64,000 nt of DNA from Colwellia marinimaniae. GTDB taxonomy: Bacteria > Pseudomonadota > Gammaproteobacteria > Enterobacterales > Alteromonadaceae. The stretch lies in contig NZ_BDQM01000004.1 of the NCBI RefSeq assembly GCF_002207865.1, forward strand, positions 124,001 to 188,000, read 5' to 3'. Each line of letters starts with the position of its first letter. Positions within the stretch are counted from its first letter, which is position 1. Shown in pieces: positions 26,421 to 35,026 of this stretch. Both the position numbers and the translations under genes were made by a program. The notes under the pieces were generated by a model. That model had not been told where the DNA came from and did no database searches. It saw nothing but the letters and a program-made list of their open reading frames with translations.

Positions 26421-27326
26421 TTAACTAATATCATAAAAACTCCAAGCAATAAAGCGACTTATCTTTTGCCCTTGAGCCATTTTAATCACTTTGATTTGTT
26501 TTACTTGCGCTTTTTTTAAATAGAATTTTAGTTTTGACAGGTGCTCTTTTTTCGAGACTAAACAGGTAAACCAAAGTACCTGTTGCTGATAATTCTTACT
26601 TTCCTTAATCATTTTATCAATAAAGGCTAATTCACCACCTGGACACCATAGTTCAGCTTTTTGTCCGCCAAAATTTAGTTTTTCTGTTTGCTTTTTCGAG
26701 GGGGTGCTAGCTTTATTCAAATTTTGCCATTTTCGCCTAGTGCCTTGACTTGCCTCTGCTAAAGAACGATGAAATGGCGGGTTACATAGGGTTAGATGAT
26801 AAAATTCATCTTCAGCGATAATACCATTAAAGATATGATTGCTATTGGGTTGTAAACGACAGCTAATCGCTTGGTTGAGTGTTTTATCAGCTGATATTAT
26901 CTGTTTTGCCACCTTGATTGAAATGGGGTCAATATCAGAGGCGACAAAATGCCAGCCGTATGCTCTTTGCCCTAAAATAGGGTAAATGCAACTGGCTCCT
27001 GTGCCTATATCGAGCACTTTAACGGGTTTCTTCGCAACTAACCGTGTTGTTGCCGTTGCCGTGAGTAAGTCATGGAGATGGTGAATATAGTCAACTCTTC
27101 CCGGGACAGCGGGACATAGGTAACCATCAGGTATATCCCAGAAGCTGATATGATAGTCACTTTTTAATAAAGCGGCATTAAGTACTTTAATTGCCAATGG
27201 ATTAGCAAAATCGATGGTATCTTGGTTATTATATTTATTTTTTATAATAAAAGGTGATAATTCAGGATGTTTTTTAACTAAAACCGTAAAGTTATAACCT
27301 TGTTTATGGCGATTGTTTTTATGCAA
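26421..27326 (-). CDS. rlmF: 23S rRNA m6A1618 methyltransferase RlmF
   Basis: This 301-residue protein matches RlmF (YbiN), which makes N6-methyladenosine at position 1618 of 23S rRNA. The SAM-binding motif is VLDIGTGASCIYPILG, and the catalytic NPPF motif is in CNPPFHRSLAEASQGTRRKW, a strongly family-specific stretch. 'DYHISFWDIPDGYLCPAVPGRVDYIHHLHDLL' is also conserved. A DUF2947 gene lies 45 bases upstream on the same strand, so the two may be cotranscribed. Confidence 0.95.
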   Translation of the reverse strand: MHKNNRHKQGYNFTVLVKKHPELSPFIIKNKYNNQDTIDFANPLAIKVLNAALLKSDYHISFWDIPDGYLCPAVPGRVDYIHHLHDLLTATATTRLVAKKPVKVLDIGTGASCIYPILGQRAYGWHFVASDIDPISIKVAKQIISADKTLNQAISCRLQPNSNHIFNGIIAEDEFYHLTLCNPPFHRSLAEASQGTRRKWQNLNKASTPSKKQTEKLNFGGQKAELWCPGGELAFIDKMIKESKNYQQQVLWFTCLVSKKEHLSKLKFYLKKAQVKQIKVIKMAQGQKISRFIAWSFYDIS

Positions 27327-27370
27327 AGTAGGACCGTTAGAATAAAAAGTTGATTTGAATAGCGGATTGC

Positions 27371-27853
27371 TTAAGAATTGTTTGGTTTTTGGCCAACTTT
27401 AAAATAGCCATTACTGGTAAATTGCACCACTTGTTGACGTTTTTTACCCAGCAAAATAGGGCCATCATCCATAAACAAAAAGTTTTTCCAACAACGTTTG
27501 AATATTAACCAATTTGTCTCTATGACATTATCTCGGGAATTACAGTAGTAGACCACGGTATTTTGATCCCAGTCTAGATGTTGGTCGATTAACTCAGGTA
27601 GTGCGGCTTCATTGCTGTCCCATAGCCCCTCCCACTTTCCTTGCTCTAACCAGTTGCTATTATCTGAGGGCCAATCGCCTTTTTTGAAAAAGTCTGGGTG
27701 ATCTACTTGGCGAGAAATAAAGGTGTCCCATACTATATTGGCACGTTCGATACTCAGAGGTTTTATTTTTGCTAGATCCGATTCAGCAATAGGTAAACTC
27801 TTATGCTTGAAAATCCAAGCATTTTTTAAACTTTCTAGTGGCAGGTAATTCAT
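27371..27853 (-). CDS. DUF2947 family protein
   Basis: This cytoplasmic protein of about 160 residues, rich in Trp and aromatic residues, matches the DUF2947 family of gammaproteobacteria (WIFKHKSLPI, WDTFISRQVDHPDFFKKGDWP, CWKNFLFMDDGPILLGKKR). The function is unknown. The ATG at 27853 is preferred over a TTG two codons upstream. It lies directly upstream of rlmF. Confidence 0.8.
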   Translation of the reverse strand: MNYLPLESLKNAWIFKHKSLPIAESDLAKIKPLSIERANIVWDTFISRQVDHPDFFKKGDWPSDNSNWLEQGKWEGLWDSNEAALPELIDQHLDWDQNTVVYYCNSRDNVIETNWLIFKRCWKNFLFMDDGPILLGKKRQQVVQFTSNGYFKVGQKPNNS

Positions 27854-28165
27854 TAACAATACTCAAAAAGGGAAACAAGGTAATTATACCCAGCAATAGC
27901 GAAATAAAAAAGCGCTAGATAAAGTAACATATTGTCAGGTGTCTCAATGGCCGAATAATAGTCATGGTCTAGGGTACATTAACGCTTGCGCGAGGGGATG
28001 CTGAGGCAAATGTGTAGCGTTTATCACTTTTCTAATATGCAGATAAGAATTTAGCCTAAATAACAACTTGCTAGCTGCAAAATAACCCGTTGATGTTGTA
28101 ACTGGCCATTTTGTCGCTACTGATACCTTAAAAGTAAAAAGCAGCTGAAATTTACTTTACTGGTT
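27854..28165. other. Intergenic, no gene seen
   Basis: About 310 bases between two minus-strand genes. I see no ORF, RNA gene or clear terminator. It probably contains the promoter of the DUF2947-rlmF pair. Confidence 0.5.
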
Positions 28166-28519
28166 TTATTCGCTGATATTATCTGCTTTGCTTTTTTTTG
28201 CAATTCGATAGGCGTCAAAAGCGGAAAGTCCCCAGATAGCTAGCATTACATAACCTACAGTTGTTAGCTGAGGATTTTCTAATACGCCTTGCTCAATCAA
28301 TGCTTGTCGGATTGCAGCAACATCAAGAGAAACGTCCCCTCGCATAATACTGTCAATGACTTGTTGACTCTTAGTCAACATCTCATTGACAAAACCCAAT
28401 AGTAGGTAGGCAAAGCTAGCGATAAACCCTAAGGCTATTGCATATTTTTTTAATAGTAAATGTCCAACGCCCGGGAATATAAGTAATGATAATAAGGTAA
28501 CTTTAATTGTTTTTTTCAT
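28166..28519 (-). CDS. Small membrane protein, PGxGHLLLKKY motif
   Basis: This 117-residue inner-membrane protein has membrane segments at about 7-20, 27-47 and 87-104. The N-terminal 'LLSLLIFPGVGHLLLKKYAIALGFI' resembles the P-G-x-G-(H/Q) loop of small TM2/DUF5683-like membrane proteins. The function is unknown. It is monocistronic, and no clear relation to its neighbours is seen. Confidence 0.72.
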   Translation of the reverse strand: MKKTIKVTLLSLLIFPGVGHLLLKKYAIALGFIASFAYLLLGFVNEMLTKSQQVIDSIMRGDVSLDVAAIRQALIEQGVLENPQLTTVGYVMLAIWGLSAFDAYRIAKKSKADNISE

Positions 28520-28913
28520 GTGTAAACTGTAAATAAGACAAGTGAGGTACTTGGCATCTTATCCTGATAAGTCAAGTTAGGCTAATACAAAATAATAGCC
28601 GCTACGTTAACAAAGAGAGAAAATTTGTCAGGTAAAAGGCTATTTTTGGCACAATAATCAAACGATTGTTTTAATTGCTATAAAAATGTATACTTAAAAC
28701 CATTAAAATATTCGTCTAAACAATTTAAATAATTTTAATAAACTCAGATGCTTGCGATGTGAATTAAAGCCATTGCTACTGGGCATCTTAGTGTCATGTT
28801 GAAGTGGTTTTAGTGTAGCAATACAAATGTTAAATCAAAGTAACATAAAATTAACGCTTGTTTAATTTATGTTCAAATGGTATTAATTATGAAAATAAAA
28901 ATAAGGAGCGGTT
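28520..28913. other. Intergenic between divergent genes
   Basis: A 394-base AT-rich region between divergent genes, holding both promoters. I see no additional gene or regulatory palindrome. Confidence 0.5.
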
Positions 28914-29984
28914 ATGCCACAAGCAGCAGTTCGCCAATATGAGGAAGATGGAGCTTTGCCCGAAGCAGAAGTTGAGCAACAGGCTGTATCAGAAGCAGAA
29001 TCTGAAGAAACATTAGCTAGTGCCGATACTCCAAGCGCAGAAGATAAACAAGATGAATCCTATTACCATTATACTTTAGATACTAAGGATCCCGATCCTT
29101 GGCTGACCAAGCATAGAAGTAAAATAATCGCTGTGGTTGTTTTTGCTGCAGTTGCGCTAGCGGTTAGTATTTTTTATAAAAACTACCAATTAAGCGAGCA
29201 AACAAAAGCTATTGTCGCTGCGCCTCAATTGAATGATATTTATTATATCGATTTCCGAGTCATTGAAGATAACCTTCGCCCCGCGGAGAAATTTCGTATG
29301 GCAAAAGTTAAAGATATTACCGGCGATGTAGTCACGCTTAACTTTAGTAGCTTTTTTTATCCACAAGAGCATGAGTTGAATGAAACAATACGTTATGCGC
29401 TACTGAGGTCCGAAAGTTTTTTCCAAGAAAAACGTCATAATTATAATGCTGAAGAATTACAAGGAATGATCACTTCAGGTGCTATCCTTTTGGCTCGTCG
29501 CCCAGAAAATAATATACTTGACGGTAATGTAGTTGTCCCAGATTCACATTTTGAATCGACTTCGGTATTCATTCCAGGTAAAAAAGAAAACTTTATTGGC
29601 TTAGAGTATTTAAAGTTTGCTGAAAGCGGTAGTGAATCAGCACTAGCAATAGCATTAGTGAAGGTTCAAGAGTCTGCAGATCTTGGCTTTGCTCAAGGTC
29701 AAGTCAATCTTGCTCAAATGTACCTTACCGGCACAGCGGTACGGAAAAGTTTACCTGCAGCGCTGGTTTGGTTTAAAAAAGCCTCTTTGCAGGCCTATAA
29801 GCCAGCAATATTTAAATATGCCATCGTTTGTCAACAAGTTAAAAGTTGTGCTATAGCCGATTTTTACCAAGAGCTAGTTAAAGCGGGAGTGAATATTGAC
29901 TTTACTAAACAAGTCGATATTAGAGCGACAACAAAGGCTTATGCTAAAGCATTAGAATATGCTCGAGGTAAGAAAGCGTATTAA
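28914..29984 (+). CDS. Single-pass membrane protein with Sel1-like repeat
   Basis: This 356-residue protein starts with a very acidic cytoplasmic region (residues 1-60, rich in Glu and Ala). A single membrane segment follows at about 70-88 after basic KHRSK. The C-terminal part is probably periplasmic. Residues about 245-300 contain a Sel1/TPR-like repeat: 'ADLGFAQGQVNLAQMYLTGTAVRKSLPAALVWFKKAS'. Sel1 repeats mediate protein-protein contacts. The architecture suggests a scaffold or adaptor, but the function is unknown. The SD AAGGAGCG precedes the ATG, and a terminator follows. Confidence 0.75.
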   Translation: MPQAAVRQYEEDGALPEAEVEQQAVSEAESEETLASADTPSAEDKQDESYYHYTLDTKDPDPWLTKHRSKIIAVVVFAAVALAVSIFYKNYQLSEQTKAIVAAPQLNDIYYIDFRVIEDNLRPAEKFRMAKVKDITGDVVTLNFSSFFYPQEHELNETIRYALLRSESFFQEKRHNYNAEELQGMITSGAILLARRPENNILDGNVVVPDSHFESTSVFIPGKKENFIGLEYLKFAESGSESALAIALVKVQESADLGFAQGQVNLAQMYLTGTAVRKSLPAALVWFKKASLQAYKPAIFKYAIVCQQVKSCAIADFYQELVKAGVNIDFTKQVDIRATTKAYAKALEYARGKKAY

Positions 29985-29993
29985 ATACCCGTT

Positions 29994-30023
29994 AAAGGCT
30001 TAAAGTTTTTTTAAGCCTTTTTA
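29994..30023 (+). terminator. Intrinsic terminator
   Basis: AAAGGCTTAAA (29994-30004) and TTTAAGCCTTT (30010-30020) form an 11-bp stem, followed by further T residues. It lies 10 bases after the Sel1-repeat gene. Confidence 0.82.
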
Positions 30024-30070
30024 TGGTGTACAGAACAGTTTATTAAAGCAACAGTTAAAATTAGCTTAAA

Positions 30071-32209
30071 TTATTTTTCATACACTCGGCTAAAAGGCGG
30101 CAAAGAGTCGAGTATTTGCTTACCATAGCGTTTGGTTACTACACGTTTATCCAATAAGGTTATAATACCTTTATCCCTTTCATTCCGTAATAAACGACCA
30201 CAAGCTTGTACCAATTTTTTCGCTGTATCAGGTACAGATAAGGTCATAAACGGGTTACCACCTTTAGCGGTGACATATTCAGCTTGAGCTTGTTCAACTG
30301 GCGAAGTTGGCACCGAAAACGGCAGTTTGGTGATAATTAAGTTAGTAAGGTAGTTTCCAGGTAAATCTAGCCCCTCTGAAAAGCTTTGTGTACCAAAAAT
30401 AATACTTTCTTTGTTATTATCGCAACGTTTTTTATGCTCTGTTATTATTTGTTGTCGCGATAATTCGCCTTGCACCATGATTTCAATATCACTTTCATCC
30501 CTGAGTGCTTGTGCGACCTTATTCATTTGCCAATAGGAAGAGAATAGCACCAAGCTGGCACTTCCTTGGGCAAGGTATTTTGGTAATTTAGCAATTAATT
30601 CATCAGTGAACTCTTGTGCGCTGGCTTCATTTTCCATATTAGCTATAACTAATTTCGCGTTATGCTGGTAATCAAAAGGGGAGTCAACGTATTGATATTG
30701 ACTGCCATCATTATTTTTTAAACCCACCTGAAAGCGAAAGTGGTCGAAGGAATTTAAGGCCCGTAAGGTTGCTGAGCATAATACGGCACCTTCACATTTG
30801 CTCCACAGCATATCTTCTAAGGTAAAACCTACTTCGATAGGGGATGCGCTTAATAGGTAATCATGACGCTTAGAGGTCAGTTTCTGTAACCAACGAGCCA
30901 TAGGGGCTGCTTTTTCACTATCAGTTTTAGCATACATAAACCATAGGGCTTGTAAATTGTCTAAACGTTGCAACATAAAGCCAGCTTCAGCCAGTAATGG
31001 CTCGGCTAAATACAGTTGGGTATCGCCATCTTTTACCGATTCAATAAGTCCGTTATAGAGTTTATTTAAATGGGCTAATGATTTTTTACTTAAGCCTTGT
31101 AAATCTTCAGCCCAGGTTTTTAATGTTGGTGGGATGATGCCATTTTCAAATCGATACACTTGTTCATCATGTTGAGATTTCTTAGTAAATTTATTGTTCT
31201 GGGATAATGAATCATTTTCTTGAAAATAAGTATTGGCATTAGCGTCAATGAAATTAACTACTTTTTGCATTTCCATGAGTAAATCTTGGCAGTCATCGCC
31301 TAATTTAGTTGCCGGAGAAATAGCACTTTTTGACTTAATCAATTTAGCCATTTTATCGCCAGTTTCTCCGAGTTTAGTTAACCACTCAATTGAGCCTTTT
31401 AGGCTAATACTGGCACTGGAAAAATCACGGGTTACCTTGGCTAGGTGGTGCGCTTCGTCAATGATATAATAGGTATCTTCTGGTGATGACAGTATTCTAC
31501 CGCCACCGAGCTCAAGATCGGCTAATAATAAACTATGATTGATAACTAAAACATGAGCTTGGTCCATCGTTTCACGTGCTTTGTGAAAAGGACAGTGACT
31601 ATGCTCAGCTAAATGTTTTAAACAGCTATGTTTATCACTTTGTACCTGCTGCCAAATATGTTGAGGTAGCTGGGTTTTCCAAGAGTCAATATCGCCTAAC
31701 CAGGAGCCATCAACAAGGGCCTTGTGCATGGCATTGAGTGTGCGAACATCTTTTGCATCGGGCTTTTCTGCAAAAGTAAAACCAACTTGAGCGGCTTCAT
31801 TATCTGAGCCAGTGGTCACCGCTTGGCTTAATTTTTGTCGACAGACATAGCGTTGTCTGCCCTTGACTAAAGTAAATTCAAAATTTAAGCCCGAGTGTTT
31901 TTTAAAAAAAGGCAGATCTTTGTCGACTAATTGTTCTTGTAAGGCGACAGTGGCCGTTGAAATACAAACCTTTTTATCTCGATCAAGCGCTAGGGGAATT
32001 GCGCCTAGGCAATAAGCGAGGGATTTTCCTGTACCTGTGCCAGCTTCAATAGTAATTATCTTTCTATCTTTACTGTATTCACCTGCTAGAGTTTTAGCTA
32101 TTTCGGCAATCAGTAAAGTTTGTTGTTTACGAGGATTAAAGTGAGGTAAGTTCTCGCCGATGGCTTTATAGGCCTGACGAATAGCTTGTTTTAACTTATC
32201 AGATAACAT
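30071..32209 (-). CDS. dinG: ATP-dependent DNA helicase DinG
   Basis: This is a superfamily 2 (XPD/Rad3-type) 5'-3' DNA helicase of 712 residues (E. coli DinG 716), which resolves R-loops and helps replication past transcription. Walker A GTGTGKS is at 57-63, and DEAH is at about 250 (IIDEAHHLAK). The Fe-S cluster region has cysteines at about 121 (YVCRQKL), 195 and 205 (SCLKHLAEHSHCPFH). The second Cys of the usual C-x4-C-x5-C group is absent, and only His residues are nearby. The motif VI region 'QACGRLLRNERDKG' is intact. It is divergent from polB across a shared LexA box, so SOS control is likely. Confidence 0.93.
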   Translation of the reverse strand: MLSDKLKQAIRQAYKAIGENLPHFNPRKQQTLLIAEIAKTLAGEYSKDRKIITIEAGTGTGKSLAYCLGAIPLALDRDKKVCISTATVALQEQLVDKDLPFFKKHSGLNFEFTLVKGRQRYVCRQKLSQAVTTGSDNEAAQVGFTFAEKPDAKDVRTLNAMHKALVDGSWLGDIDSWKTQLPQHIWQQVQSDKHSCLKHLAEHSHCPFHKARETMDQAHVLVINHSLLLADLELGGGRILSSPEDTYYIIDEAHHLAKVTRDFSSASISLKGSIEWLTKLGETGDKMAKLIKSKSAISPATKLGDDCQDLLMEMQKVVNFIDANANTYFQENDSLSQNNKFTKKSQHDEQVYRFENGIIPPTLKTWAEDLQGLSKKSLAHLNKLYNGLIESVKDGDTQLYLAEPLLAEAGFMLQRLDNLQALWFMYAKTDSEKAAPMARWLQKLTSKRHDYLLSASPIEVGFTLEDMLWSKCEGAVLCSATLRALNSFDHFRFQVGLKNNDGSQYQYVDSPFDYQHNAKLVIANMENEASAQEFTDELIAKLPKYLAQGSASLVLFSSYWQMNKVAQALRDESDIEIMVQGELSRQQIITEHKKRCDNNKESIIFGTQSFSEGLDLPGNYLTNLIITKLPFSVPTSPVEQAQAEYVTAKGGNPFMTLSVPDTAKKLVQACGRLLRNERDKGIITLLDKRVVTKRYGKQILDSLPPFSRVYEK

Positions 32210-32248
32210 TGTTACTAGTTTCCAAAAAACAGGATATCGGTTACACTG

Positions 32249-32264
32249 CTGTATATATTAACAG
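32249..32264. promoter_or_regulatory. LexA (SOS) box
   Basis: CTGTATATATTAACAG is a full match to the gammaproteobacterial LexA consensus CTG-N10-CAG with an AT-rich core. It is centred between the dinG and polB starts, 39 bases from dinG and 34 from polB. Both genes belong to the SOS regulon in E. coli, so one box probably represses both. Confidence 0.88.
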
Positions 32265-32298
32265 GTTTAAGCGCTTCACACGAAAAAAACACCATAAA

Positions 32299-34848
32299 AT
32301 GGCAACTTTTAACAACATCAATATCAATAGCGGCTTTCTACTTACCCGCCAAGTGCAAGATAGCGCCAGTGGTTTGCAAGTTACCCTTTGGCTGAAAAGT
32401 AGCTCTGGCCCAGTTAAACTGCAAATAAAGCATGAACTCGCTGTTTTTTTTGTTGAACATCATCAATTAGAGATTGCTCAAGGTATATTGACTGCCCAAG
32501 ATATTCCTTTAGCAAAATCTCAACAATTATCATTAAAAACCTTTGCTCAGCAAAAGGTTGCTGCCCTGTATTTTAACTCTATGCGCAGTTTTTACCGTGC
32601 TAGAGAGGCCTTAAAAGCTAAACAAATAAAATGTTATGAAGATGATATTCGCCCCGACGACAGATTCTTAATGGAGCGCCATATTACTGCAGATATTACT
32701 TATGTAAGTGATGTTATGACTAAAGGGCTAGGTGATTATATTGATGGTAAGCCAAGTAATGACAGCGATAAAGCTTCTCAGGGTTACCAATTAATAACAC
32801 AAGCTAGGTGTAAGCGCGCTACAGCACAAAGTGACATTAGCCTTACTATGCTCTCTATAGATATCGAATGCTCTATGCAAGGGCAGCTATACTCCATTGG
32901 TTTGTACGCCTGTAATACTAATACCTCGGCTAGTAAAGATGAATTTAAACGGGTCTTAATGATTGGTGAGCCACAAGCAACGAGCGAAAATTATATTCAA
33001 TGGCTAAAAGATGAAAAACAGCTATTGCAGCAATTTATTGTGGCAGTGAATGGATTTGATGCCGATATTCTTATTGGTTGGAACGTCATCAATTTTGATT
33101 TTATCTTATTACAAAAACGTTGTGACTTATATGGTATTGAGTTTGCTATTGGCCGTGATGGTAGTAGTCCTAATTGGCGTAAAAATGCCAATAACCCTGA
33201 GCAAAATTTTATTGAAATAGCAGGTCGTGTTGTCCTTGATGGTATCGATTTGTTGAAAAGTGCTACTTATAGTTTTGCTAGTTTTTCACTTGATAATGTC
33301 GCCCATAAGCTACTTGGCTTGGGCAAAAAGGTGGTTGATGTTGATAATAGAGTAGAAGAGATCACCGACAATTTTAACCATAACAAACCAGCACTGGCCG
33401 CTTATAACTTAGAAGATTGCCGCTTAGTTTGGCTTATTTTTGAAAAAACTCAGTTACTGGCTTTTGCCCAGCTAAGGGCGCAACTTACGGGTTTAGCCAT
33501 TGATAGAATAGGTGGCTCTGTGGCGGCATTTACCAATCTATACTTACCTAAGTTGCATCGCAGTGGGTATATCGCCCCTAATATGGGGGATGGTGACTCT
33601 GGTCTAGTATCTCCTGGTGGCTATGTTATGGATTCAATACCGGGCCTGTATGAAAATGTTTTGGTACTGGATTTCAAGTCGTTATATCCCTCTATAATAC
33701 GTACCTTTAAAATTGATCCCATGGGCTTAATTGAAGGTCTTGAAGAGGTTCGTGCGCTGAAGTCAGTGAAAGACAAGGACGGGCATTGGCATCAAGATAA
33801 CCGTCTTCGTGTTATCAAGGGCTTTGATGGCGCTTATTTTTCCAGAGACGCGCACTTTTTACCTGATATCATCGAGACCCTTTGGTTAGAGCGAGATAAA
33901 GCTAAATTACAAAAAAATGCCGCTTTATCACAAGCCATTAAAATTATTATGAACAGTTTTTATGGTGTTTTAGGCTCTAGCGGGTGTCGGTTTTTTGATC
34001 CTCGACTTTCGGGCTCTATTACCAAACGAAGCCATGAAATCTTAAAGAAAACCAGTCGTTGGATCACCGCAAAAGGCCATAAAGTCATCTACGGTGATAC
34101 CGACTCCCTTTTTGTTTATATCGGTGCCGATAAATCAAAGCAACAGGCAACGAAAATAGGCCTTGAGTTACAAAAATTTATTAATGATAAATGGCAATAT
34201 ACCCTGCAACAAGAATTTAAAATCACTAGCCAATTAGAAATCGAATTTGAAACCCATTTCACTCAATTTTTAATGCCTAAAATACGTGGCTTTAATACCG
34301 GTAAAAACGCCGGTAAAAATACCGGCAAAGGTCAAAATGATATTGGTACTAAAAAGCGTTATGCCGGTATTGCTAATGGTGTGATGATCTTTAAAGGCTT
34401 GGAAACAGTGAGAAGTGATTGGACCGAGTTAAGCAAAGACTTCCAACAAGAGCTTTATCGGTTAGTGTTTAACGATGAGCCCATTGATGAATATATTAAA
34501 ATGATAGTGGCTAATTTGAAGCATGGCCATTATGACAATAAATTGATTTATCAGAAAAAAATTCGACGAAAGCTCAGTGATTACGTTAATACACCGCCTC
34601 ATATTAAAGCGGCACTGATTGCCAATAAAAAGTTAACAGCGCAGGGTAAAGAGCAACAATATAAACATAGGAGTACCATTAGGTATGTAATTACTCTAGA
34701 GGGGGTCCAGCCCTTAGAGTTTAACGACAGTAAACTTGATTATGATTTTTATGTGGAGAAACAACTTAAGCCAATAGCAGATGATATTTTACCCTTTATT
34801 GGCCGAGACTTTGAGTCGATTGCTGGTGACCAGTTGGGTCTTTTTTGA
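32299..34848 (+). CDS. polB: DNA polymerase II
   Basis: This is a family B DNA polymerase of 849 residues (E. coli Pol II is 783), used in SOS-induced translesion synthesis and replication restart. The exonuclease domain has SIDIECS (Exo I), IGWNVINFDF (Exo II) and YNLEDCRLVW (Exo III). The polymerase domain has DFKSLYPSIIR (motif A), KIIMNSFYG (motif B) and YGDTDSLFV (motif C). The start is the ATG at 32299, since the LexA box occupies the longer upstream frame. A low-complexity insert of 12-base repeats (GKNAGKNTGKG) lies near residue 670. Divergent from dinG. Confidence 0.95.
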   Translation: MATFNNININSGFLLTRQVQDSASGLQVTLWLKSSSGPVKLQIKHELAVFFVEHHQLEIAQGILTAQDIPLAKSQQLSLKTFAQQKVAALYFNSMRSFYRAREALKAKQIKCYEDDIRPDDRFLMERHITADITYVSDVMTKGLGDYIDGKPSNDSDKASQGYQLITQARCKRATAQSDISLTMLSIDIECSMQGQLYSIGLYACNTNTSASKDEFKRVLMIGEPQATSENYIQWLKDEKQLLQQFIVAVNGFDADILIGWNVINFDFILLQKRCDLYGIEFAIGRDGSSPNWRKNANNPEQNFIEIAGRVVLDGIDLLKSATYSFASFSLDNVAHKLLGLGKKVVDVDNRVEEITDNFNHNKPALAAYNLEDCRLVWLIFEKTQLLAFAQLRAQLTGLAIDRIGGSVAAFTNLYLPKLHRSGYIAPNMGDGDSGLVSPGGYVMDSIPGLYENVLVLDFKSLYPSIIRTFKIDPMGLIEGLEEVRALKSVKDKDGHWHQDNRLRVIKGFDGAYFSRDAHFLPDIIETLWLERDKAKLQKNAALSQAIKIIMNSFYGVLGSSGCRFFDPRLSGSITKRSHEILKKTSRWITAKGHKVIYGDTDSLFVYIGADKSKQQATKIGLELQKFINDKWQYTLQQEFKITSQLEIEFETHFTQFLMPKIRGFNTGKNAGKNTGKGQNDIGTKKRYAGIANGVMIFKGLETVRSDWTELSKDFQQELYRLVFNDEPIDEYIKMIVANLKHGHYDNKLIYQKKIRRKLSDYVNTPPHIKAALIANKKLTAQGKEQQYKHRSTIRYVITLEGVQPLEFNDSKLDYDFYVEKQLKPIADDILPFIGRDFESIAGDQLGLF

Positions 34849-34962
34849 CGATTATTTAATGGCTGCTATGTTTTTTTATTTTAATTACATTTATTTTCAA
34901 TTTATATTAACAATTTCTAGTCAGTAAGCTTTAATCAGGTTATAAATGCTTTATCATTATTT

Positions 34963-34978
34963 AGATGGCTAGATAGCT
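34963..34978. promoter_or_regulatory. Candidate tandem MetJ boxes
   Basis: AGATGGCT and AGATAGCT lie directly adjacent, 48 bases before metC. They match the met-box consensus AGACGTCT at 6 and 5 of 8 positions. MetJ binds tandem 8-base boxes, so this is a plausible weak operator, but not proof. Confidence 0.35.
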
Positions 34979-35026
34979 GGAATAAATTTTTATGCGCTTA
35001 GCTAAGCCCCTTTGATGGAAGTTGAT

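Noticed and set aside
32209..32298. Longer N-terminus for DNA polymerase II
   Set aside because: That frame would cover the LexA box and the dinG start; ATG 32299 fits the family N-terminus.
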